From: Micromonosporaceae bacterium
GTDB taxonomy: Bacteria; Actinomycetota; Actinomycetes; Mycobacteriales; Micromonosporaceae
DNA: 5,664 nucleotides
Direction: 5' to 3'
Assembly (NCBI GenBank): GCA_019690055.1
Contig: JADGGF010000308.1
Span: forward strand, 1 to 5,664
Shown: positions 1 to 4,522 of the stretch, piece by piece
How the letters are laid out: every line of letters begins with the position of its first letter
Numbering within the stretch: position 1 is the stretch's first letter
Notes under the pieces: model-generated
The model's input: only the letters and a program-made list of their open reading frames with translations
Databases searched by the model: none
What the model was told of the DNA's origin: nothing
Program-made: the position numbers and the translations under genes

Positions 1-41
1 CTTGTTGACGCCTGGTGCCTAGGAAGGCGTCCTTCCTGACA
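1..41. repeat. Palindromic intergenic repeat, copy 1 (cut by window edge)
   Basis: Bases 1-41 align without gaps to 1530-1570, with 35 of 41 positions identical by eye. The differences are at positions 2, 4, 13-15 and 23. The right arm, GGCGTCCTTCCTGACA at 26-41, is identical in both copies. In the complete copy this arm pairs with a left arm; here the alignment places all but the last base of the left arm just before base 1. The copy lies upstream of the MFS transporter gene, in the same orientation as the copy downstream of it. It is probably a dispersed palindromic element, and could end transcription from whatever lies to the left. That it recurs elsewhere in the genome is inference from the two copies here. 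Confidence 0.75.
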
Positions 42-98
42 CGAAGGGGGCGGGCTGGGTCGTCCGGGCGACGGGTAGGGCCCGAACCGTGCGACCGG

Positions 99-104
99 TA
101 GCAT
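99..104 (+). promoter_or_regulatory. Candidate -10 element (leaderless) for the MFS gene
   Basis: TAGCAT fits the actinobacterial TANNNT -10 pattern and ends 8 bases before ATG 113, so transcription would begin at or next to the start codon. The surrounding CCGGTAGCAT closely matches CCGGTAGCCT in front of the minus-strand gene starting at 4036. I see no convincing -35 hexamer, so this rests on spacing and the match between the two sites. Confidence 0.35.
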
Positions 105-112
105 CCGCGACC

Positions 113-1537
113 ATGACCCTGCCCCAATCGCCGGCCGTTGACGCCGCCGGTCCGCCCCGCCTCTCCCGGCGCGTCCAGGTGGGCTACGCCACCGGGTCGC
201 TGGTGACCGGTGCCTTCGGTACCGTGCCGGGCCTGCTGCTGTTGCCGTACCTCACCGACACCCTCGGGATCACCGCTGGGCTGGCGGGGTTGCTGGTGCT
301 GCTGCCCAAGGCCTGGGACGTCATCGTGAACCCGATCGCCGGGCGGATCTCGGACCGGACGACCAGCCGCTGGGGCGCCCGCCGACCGTACCTGCTCGGC
401 GGCGGCCTGACCCTGTCGGTCCTCTTCGCCGCGATCTTCGCCGGGTTCTTCACCGAGACCGCGGGCGCGCTGTGGGTCTGCGTCGCCTTCCTGCTCGCCG
501 CGACCGCGTTCGCGTTCTTCCAGGTGCCCTACGTGGCGATGCCGGCCGACATGACCGAGGCGGCCGGTCTGCGCGACGAGGGCGGCGAGCGGACCCGCAT
601 GATGACCTGGCGCGTCGCCGTCCTCGCGCTCGCGATCCTGGTCTCCGGCGCGTTGGCCCCCGAGGTGCGCAACGCGTTCGGCGGAGCCGAGGGGACATTC
701 GCGGGCAGCATCGCCGGACACCGCGCCATGGGCATGTTCGTGGGCGGGCTCATCGCCGTCGGCACCCTGCTCGTCTTCTTCCTCACCCGCGACGCCCCGA
801 AGGGCATCGTGAAGGAGAGCGAGCACTCGCTGCGGGCCCAGCTCCGGATCGCCTCCGCCAACAAGCCGTTCCGGGTGCTGGTGCTGTGCTTCGTCGTTCA
901 GGCGGCCGGGGTGGCGGCGATGCTCGCCGGCGTGCAGTACTTCGCCGACCACGTGCTGCACGACCACGGCGCGGTCACGCTGCTGTTCGTCTGCGTGGTC
1001 GGTCCGGCGATCCTCGTGATGCCGATCTGGAACCGGGTCGGCGCCCGGATCGGCAAGCTGCGCGGCTACGTGGCCGCCTCCCTGATGATCACCGGTGGGA
1101 CGTTGGCGCTCGTCGCCGCGCCGATGCTGCCGGCGTGGGCGGCGTACGTCGTCGTCGGCGTCATCGGCTGCGGGTACGCCGGGCAGCAGCTCTTCGGCCT
1201 GGCGATGTTGCCGGACTGCATCGCCTACGACACGCTGCGCACGGGCAAGCGTCAGGCGGGGGTCTTCACCGGGGTGTGGACGGCCGGCGAGACGCTCGGC
1301 CTGGCGCTCGGGCCGTACCTCTTCGGTCAGACTATTGCGCTATTTGGATACATGCCGAGCACGACCGGGGAGGCGGCTCCGCAGACGGCCACCGCCGAGC
1401 TCGGCGTGCTGCTGGGCTTCACGGTGGTACCCGGCGCGGTGGTCGGCCTGGCCCTGCTGTTCCTGCGGGCGTACCGGCTCGGACCGCTGCCCGACGCCAC
1501 CGCCGCCGCCACTGTGTCAGGAAGGACGCCCTCTTGA
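113..1537 (+). CDS. GPH-family (MFS) sugar:cation symporter
   Basis: This is a 474-aa polytopic membrane protein with about 12 hydrophobic helices, likely importing a glycoside, pentoside or hexuronide with H+ or Na+ across the cytoplasmic membrane. The loop after helix 2 carries the GPH/MFS signature: D69, P74, G77, S80-D81-R82, G88 and R90-R91-P92. The second half has the companion GPH motif PDCIAYDTLRTGKR (367-380), followed by a G-rich helix. The substrate cannot be read from the sequence; no sugar hydrolase or regulator is next to it. ATG 113 is chosen because a TANNNT box lies 8 bases upstream. GTG 89 in the same frame, with GGGTAGGG 8 bases before it, would add 8 residues and remains possible. 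The last residues (VSGRTPS) and the TGA come from the left arm and loop of the palindromic repeat at 1515-1570, so the C-terminus may have been altered by that element. Residues 406-414 use a run of codons that are unusually A/T-rich for this gene. Confidence 0.88.
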   Translation: MTLPQSPAVDAAGPPRLSRRVQVGYATGSLVTGAFGTVPGLLLLPYLTDTLGITAGLAGLLVLLPKAWDVIVNPIAGRISDRTTSRWGARRPYLLGGGLTLSVLFAAIFAGFFTETAGALWVCVAFLLAATAFAFFQVPYVAMPADMTEAAGLRDEGGERTRMMTWRVAVLALAILVSGALAPEVRNAFGGAEGTFAGSIAGHRAMGMFVGGLIAVGTLLVFFLTRDAPKGIVKESEHSLRAQLRIASANKPFRVLVLCFVVQAAGVAAMLAGVQYFADHVLHDHGAVTLLFVCVVGPAILVMPIWNRVGARIGKLRGYVAASLMITGGTLALVAAPMLPAWAAYVVVGVIGCGYAGQQLFGLAMLPDCIAYDTLRTGKRQAGVFTGVWTAGETLGLALGPYLFGQTIALFGYMPSTTGEAAPQTATAELGVLLGFTVVPGAVVGLALLFLRAYRLGPLPDATAAATVSGRTPS

Positions 1538-1570
1538 CGCCAAATGCCTAGCAAGGCGTCCTTCCTGACA
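1515..1570. repeat. Palindromic repeat, copy 2; probable bidirectional terminator
   Basis: The left arm TGTCAGGAAGGACGCC (1515-1530) and right arm GGCGTCCTTCCTGACA (1555-1570) are perfect 16-bp reverse complements with a 24-base loop. The loop and right arm match bases 1-41. The element lies between two convergent genes, the MFS gene ending at 1537 and the ATL gene ending at 1590, so an RNA hairpin would form on either transcript. No U-tract follows, which is common for actinobacterial terminators. The left arm is translated as the end of the MFS protein. A second GACGCC at 1536-1541 offers an alternative 6-bp pairing with 1555-1560. It could be a MITE-like or REP-like element; no transposase is seen. 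Confidence 0.85.
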
Positions 1571-1589
1571 TCTAATCGGCCCCGGGCAC

Positions 1590-1907
1590 TTAGTCGGGGA
1601 ACCAGGCGTGCGCAGCCATGTCGACCCGCTCGCCCCGGAACATCACGCCCTCGGCCGTCAGCAGCCGCCGGGCGGCCGCCTCATGCCCGGGCGGCGTGCG
1701 ACCGTTGGCGGCCACGACCCGATACCAGGGCACTGAGCCGCCGTACAGCGCCATGATCGTGCCCACCCGTCGGGCCGAACCACGACCGAACCGCGCCGCG
1801 AGGTACTCGGCGATGGCGCCGTAGGACATCACCCGTCCCTTGGGAATCCGCTCCACCACGTCGAGAACGGCCTCGATGTAGTCGCGTGGGTCATACTCAG
1901 CCGCCAC
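1590..1907 (-). CDS. Alkyltransferase-like protein (ATL), Cys-less MGMT homologue
   Basis: This 105-aa protein matches the C-terminal DNA-binding half of O6-alkylguanine-DNA alkyltransferase: IPKGRVMSYGAIAEYLA (21-37) with the nucleotide-flipping Tyr29, an SARRVG segment (44-49) that would hold the arginine finger, and the active-site strand. Where MGMT has PCHRV, this has PWYRV (60-64), so the acceptor Cys is Trp61 and the following His is Tyr62. Known ATLs such as E. coli YbaZ and S. pombe Atl1 likewise carry Trp there. They bind O6-alkylguanine without repairing it and hand the lesion to nucleotide excision repair. Cysteine methyltransferase activity is therefore not expected. The length is typical for a stand-alone ATL. 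GTG 1907 is the only reasonable start (the first in-frame ATG is codon 27). It converges on the MFS gene and diverges from proB with a 42-base gap. Confidence 0.88.
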   Translation of the reverse strand: MAAEYDPRDYIEAVLDVVERIPKGRVMSYGAIAEYLAARFGRGSARRVGTIMALYGGSVPWYRVVAANGRTPPGHEAAARRLLTAEGVMFRGERVDMAAHAWFPD

Positions 1908-1949
1908 GTCCCGCAGTATGCCCTCGCTGCGTCCGGGAGAATGTGAGGC
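1908..1949. promoter_or_regulatory. Divergent ATL/proB promoter gap
   Basis: Only 42 bases separate the two GTG starts, so both promoters must be very compact or reach into the opposite gene. On the minus strand CATACT (1920-1915) ends 7 bases before GTG 1907. On the plus strand GAGAAT (1937-1942) ends 7 bases before GTG 1950. Each matches TATAAT at 4 of 6 positions, and the 7-base spacing suits leaderless transcripts. For proB, GGGAGA at 1935-1940 could instead be a Shine-Dalgarno site 9 bases from the start. Neither has a clear -35 box. Confidence 0.25.
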
Positions 1950-3062
1950 GTGCAGGAGCAGACACGGGAGCAGATCCTCGCCGCGGCCCGCCGGGTCGTG
2001 GTGAAGGTCGGTTCGTCGTCCCTGTCCACCGCCGCCGGTGGTCTGGACCCGCAGCGGGTGGACGCGCTCGTCGACGCCCTAGCCGCCTTTGCCGCCGCCA
2101 ACCGAGAGGTCGTGCTCGTCTCGTCGGGCGCGATCGCGGCCGGGCTGGCGCCGCTGGGGCTCAAGGTCCGACCGCGGGACCTCGCCACCCAGCAGGCCGC
2201 GGCGAGCGTCGGGCAAGGGCTGCTGATGCGGGCGTACACGGAGTCCTTCGGCCGCTACGGCCGTACGGTCGGGCAGGTCCTGCTCACGGTCGACGACGTG
2301 ATCCGGCGGACCCACTACCGCAACGCGTACCGGACGCTGCAACGTCTGCTCGCGCTGGGCACGATCCCGATCGTCAACGAGAACGACACGGTCGCCACCG
2401 AGGAGATCCGCTTCGGCGACAACGACCGCCTCGCCGCGCTGGTGGCCGCGCTGCTCCACGCCGACCTGCTGGTGCTTCTGTCCGATGTGGACGCCCTCTA
2501 CACCGGCGACCCGGCCAAGCCGGGGTCGACCCGGGTCGAGCAGGTACGCGACGAGTCGGATCTGGCCGGGATCGCGATCGGCAAGGCCGGCAAGGCGGGC
2601 GTCGGCACCGGTGGCATGGTCACGAAGATCGAGGCGGCTCGCATCGCGACCGGCGCCGGGATACCGGTGCTGCTGACCTCGGCGGCGCTGGCCACCGACG
2701 CCCTGTCCGGGGCGGACGTGGGCACGCTCTTCCACCGGGTTCAGGAACGGCCACCGGCGCGGCTGTTCTGGCTGGCCCACGCGACGGAACCGCGGGGACA
2801 ACTGCATCTCGACGAGGGCGCGGTCCGGGCGGTGGTGAGCCGGCGGGCCTCGCTGCTCGCGGCCGGCATCACCGGCGTCGACGGCCACTTCACCGCCGGC
2901 GACCCGGTCGACCTCGTGGACCCGTCGGGCCGTCGCATCGCGCGCGGACTGGTGAACTACGACGCCAGCGAGCTGCCCGGCCTGCTCGGACGCTCCACTG
3001 TGGAGCTCGGGCCCGACTACAGCAAAGAGGTCGTGCACCGCGACGACCTCGTGCTGCTCTAG
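1950..3062 (+). CDS. proB: Glutamate 5-kinase (ProB) with C-terminal PUA domain
   Basis: This cytoplasmic enzyme phosphorylates L-glutamate with ATP to gamma-glutamyl phosphate, the first and usually proline-inhibited step of proline synthesis. The amino-acid-kinase domain spans about residues 14-260: VVVKVGSSSL (16-25) with the phosphate-binding Lys19, VSSGAIAAG (57-65), the glutamate site IPIVNENDTV (139-148), FGDND (155-159), LLSDVDALYTGDP (176-188), and GTGGM-VTK (219-226). A PUA domain follows at about 275-365. The 370-aa length agrees with full-length bacterial ProB (E. coli about 367). GTG 1950 places the first kinase strand 15 residues in and fits the family. The partner gene proA, and obg, which often precedes proB in actinobacteria, are not adjacent here. 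Its 3' end faces the minus-strand gene ending at 3224 across a repeat-filled gap. Confidence 0.97.
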   Translation: MQEQTREQILAAARRVVVKVGSSSLSTAAGGLDPQRVDALVDALAAFAAANREVVLVSSGAIAAGLAPLGLKVRPRDLATQQAAASVGQGLLMRAYTESFGRYGRTVGQVLLTVDDVIRRTHYRNAYRTLQRLLALGTIPIVNENDTVATEEIRFGDNDRLAALVAALLHADLLVLLSDVDALYTGDPAKPGSTRVEQVRDESDLAGIAIGKAGKAGVGTGGMVTKIEAARIATGAGIPVLLTSAALATDALSGADVGTLFHRVQERPPARLFWLAHATEPRGQLHLDEGAVRAVVSRRASLLAAGITGVDGHFTAGDPVDLVDPSGRRIARGLVNYDASELPGLLGRSTVELGPDYSKEVVHRDDLVLL

Positions 3063-3086
3063 CGGGCGTACGTCTCAGACAGCCGC

Positions 3087-3224
3087 GCGCCAGCGAGCAC
3101 AAGAATTACGGCCTCGGGCCGCGTGGATCTGGACTGAGGAGCGAGCGAGGAACGAGCGAGCGACGAGGGAAGACCGCGCACCAAGGGCCCGAGGCCCGTG
3201 CGAGCGCCAGCGAGCACAAGAATT
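3087..3224. repeat. Composite repeat: 21-bp direct repeats around an inverted repeat
   Basis: The 161-base gap between proB and the convergent gene is mostly one structured element. An exact 21-bp direct repeat, beginning GCGCCAGCGAGC and ending CAAGAATT, occurs at 3087-3107 and 3204-3224. Inside it, GGCCTCGGGCC (3110-3120) and its reverse complement (3186-3196) form an 11-bp inverted repeat. The centre holds two copies of GAGCGAGCGA at 3139-3148 and 3154-3163, with a 15-base period. The last base of the right repeat is the final base of the TAA stop of the minus-strand gene. It looks like a dispersed non-coding element, possibly also a transcription stop for both genes. The 21-bp repeats could be a target duplication or the element's own ends; one copy cannot decide. 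Confidence 0.75.
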
Positions 3225-4036
3225 TATCGCAGGGCGCGCAGGGCGGTGAGGGTGGTCTGCACGTCGAAGGCGATGTCGTCGCCGCTGGGCCACGCCCCGT
3301 CGGGCCGCTGAGTCTGCGACAGCCGCTCGCGGGCGGCGGCCACCAGCGACTCGTCGGGTCCGAAGCCGGCCCGGCGCAGCGTCGCCGCCAGGGACGCCGC
3401 GTCGGCGGCCGACATCGTACGGACGCGCTCGCTGAGCGCGACGAAGATCCGCGCCGCCTCGTAGAACCAGCCGGTCCGGTGCAGCACCGCGGCCGCGAGC
3501 CAGCCGGAGGCGAGGAACCCGGGCCAGCCGCCCGTCGGCGTGATCTGCTCGCGCAGCGCGTCGGCGGCCAGGTCGATGGCGTCGGCCCAGGGCGAGCGGG
3601 TGCCGAGATCCTTCTCGGGGGCATCGGCGTCGGCCATGCAGAGCCAGAAGGCCGCGCTCGCGGTCAGGTAGAACCGCGCATCGGGATCGCCTGGGACCGC
3701 CCACGGCGGGGCGGAGTGCGCCAGGGACTGGTCCTCCTCCCAGCACCCGTCGGCCCGCTGCCGCCCGATGAGCCACTGCAGCGCCCGCCGGGCCGCCGGC
3801 CGGCCGAGCCCGGACAGGTCGTCCAGCTCGCCGAGGCGGAAACAGGTGGCATCGACCGAGGCGATCGGGTCGCCGGGCTTCGCCGGCCATCCACCGGACT
3901 CGGTCTGACCCCGTTCGATCTGGTCGTACACCTCGTCGCCGGGGATCGCACCGGTCCGTAGATGGGACAGTCGCGCCCGGTCCAGCGCGTCCCCCCGTGC
4001 CACCACGAAGCCAATCGCGGCATCGATGTCGACCAT
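3224..4036 (-). CDS. Prenyltransferase/squalene-cyclase-like alpha-toroid protein, function unknown
   Basis: This 270-aa soluble protein has no signal peptide or membrane segment. It shows four QW-like helical repeats of the type found in squalene-hopene cyclases and protein prenyltransferase beta subunits: GQTESGGWPAK (43-53), WLIGRQRADGCWEE (88-101), ITPTGGWPGF (165-174) and LSQTQRPDGAWPSGDD (239-254). Each is followed by a helix of the ALxAL kind. It is well below the 600+ aa of a full cyclase. No DxDD protonation motif or DDxxD motif is visible, so terpene cyclisation by this protein alone is unlikely. A binding or structural role on an alpha/alpha-barrel scaffold is equally possible. ATG 4036 has no Shine-Dalgarno site, but TAGCCT ends 7 bases upstream, suggesting a leaderless transcript. 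It lies 48 bases downstream of a small acidic gene on the same strand. The TAA stop overlaps a 21-bp repeat. Confidence 0.85.
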   Translation of the reverse strand: MVDIDAAIGFVVARGDALDRARLSHLRTGAIPGDEVYDQIERGQTESGGWPAKPGDPIASVDATCFRLGELDDLSGLGRPAARRALQWLIGRQRADGCWEEDQSLAHSAPPWAVPGDPDARFYLTASAAFWLCMADADAPEKDLGTRSPWADAIDLAADALREQITPTGGWPGFLASGWLAAAVLHRTGWFYEAARIFVALSERVRTMSAADAASLAATLRRAGFGPDESLVAAARERLSQTQRPDGAWPSGDDIAFDVQTTLTALRALR

Positions 4037-4043
4037 GGTGATC

Positions 4044-4049
4044 AGGCTA
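4044..4049 (-). promoter_or_regulatory. Candidate -10 element (leaderless) for the toroid-protein gene
   Basis: Read on the minus strand, TAGCCT ends 7 bases before ATG 4036, within CCGGTAGCCT. This nearly repeats the CCGGTAGCAT box before the MFS gene. It would give the toroid gene its own leaderless transcript besides any read-through from the small gene upstream. No clear -35 box is seen in the GC-rich sequence behind it. Confidence 0.4.
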
Positions 4050-4084
4050 CCGGTCCGGCCGGTCGCCCCGGCCCAGGGGCACCC

Positions 4085-4249
4085 CTAGTCCCAGTGCGGC
4101 GGTCGCTCCGCGAGCAGGCGGTCATCGTTGTTGCGGCGCAACTCACCCCACCCGGTGTCCGTGTCGTCCTCGGTCGACTCCGGCAGCAGCGACTCGATCC
4201 ACCGGTCCCGTTCGTCGGAGAGGTCAACCAGGCGGTCGCCATCGTCCAC
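4085..4249 (-). CDS. Small acidic protein of unknown function
   Basis: This encodes a 54-aa protein that I do not recognise as a named family. It has 18 Asp/Glu against 7 Arg and no Lys, three Trp (17, 34, 53) and a C-terminal AERPPHWD. It has no hydrophobic segment, so it is cytoplasmic, probably extended or helical (DLSDERDRWIESLLPE at 9-24). The start chosen is GTG 4249, because GGAGG lies 6 bases upstream. The frame stays open to GTG 4267 (6 more residues), which has no ribosome site. TAGGCT at 4294-4289 is a possible -10. The stop is 48 bases before the toroid-protein gene on the same strand, so co-transcription is likely. The charge pattern, defined ribosome site and full use of the gap support a real gene over a chance frame. 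Confidence 0.7.
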   Translation of the reverse strand: MDDGDRLVDLSDERDRWIESLLPESTEDDTDTGWGELRRNNDDRLLAERPPHWD

Positions 4250-4255
4250 TGTGGT

Positions 4256-4260
4256 CCTCC
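4256..4260 (-). promoter_or_regulatory. Shine-Dalgarno site that sets the start of the small acidic gene
   Basis: Minus-strand GGAGG (within GGGAGG) has a 6-base spacing to GTG 4249. It lies downstream of the alternative GTG 4267, so it argues for the shorter 54-aa product. Confidence 0.65.
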
Positions 4261-4510
4261 CACCCACGCCATAGCCACGCGACCGCAGAGCCTAACCCAT
4301 TCGCCCGCGCTCCGGCCGGCGACGCGACCACACGCGCGAACCCCTCCCGGTGCGGGTGGGAGCCGGTAGCCGGATGTATGGGCTTCGCAACCTGACACGC
4401 CGACGATGGTCCAACCGGACGCCCGAAAGTTTCCCAACCGGACGCGCTGTGCGACCGGATCGCTGCTGACCGTGTCTGAATCGCGGGGTGCCAATGGGAG
4501 CCCAGTGCTA

Positions 4511-4518
4511 AGGGGGGA
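4511..4518 (+). promoter_or_regulatory. Shine-Dalgarno site for the membrane gene
   Basis: AGGGGGGA lies 5 bases from the last G to GTG 4523, good spacing, but about 20 bases from ATG 4538. This favours the GTG start. Confidence 0.65.
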
Positions 4519-4522
4519 ACAA

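Larger units (their letters stand above)
4250..4522. promoter_or_regulatory. Divergent intergenic region with 12-bp direct repeats
   Basis: These 273 bases lie between the minus-strand acidic gene and the plus-strand membrane gene and contain no convincing coding frame. CCAACCGGACGC occurs at 4411-4422 and again at 4434-4445, 23 bases apart start to start, about two helical turns. A looser match (CGACCGGATCGC) follows at 4452-4463. Between the two exact copies is the 9-base palindrome GAAAGTTTC (4425-4433). This layout suggests a regulator binding site upstream of the membrane gene. A short CTCCC/GGGAG stem (4344-4348 with 4358-4362) is also present but weak. I found no recognisable riboswitch or confident -35/-10 pair. 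Confidence 0.4.

Noticed and set aside
5..10. TTGACG as a -35 box upstream of the MFS gene
   Set aside because: It is part of the palindromic repeat (also at 1534-1539, at the end of the gene), and no -10 lies 16-18 bases downstream.
472..1551. A 359-codon plus-strand frame inside the MFS gene
   Set aside because: It is Arg-rich with no membrane helices; the overlapping frame carries the GPH motifs.
3087..3224. CRISPR-like reading of the two 21-bp repeats
   Set aside because: There are only two copies, the spacing is 96 bases, the interior has its own inverted repeat and no cas gene is present.
3075..3890. A 271-codon minus-strand frame in the toroid-gene region
   Set aside because: It is a shifted frame of the same strand, lacks the regular QW-like repeats and runs through the intergenic repeat element.
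1886..3961. A 691-codon open frame on the plus strand
   Set aside because: It overlaps proB in another frame and then the antisense of the toroid gene, is extremely Arg/Gly/Pro-rich, and arises from the high GC content.
4075..4086. Small perfect palindrome AGGGGCACCCCT at the stop of the acidic gene
   Set aside because: The arms are only 5 bp with a 2-base gap and no U-tract, and a gene on the same strand follows 48 bases on; too weak to call a terminator.
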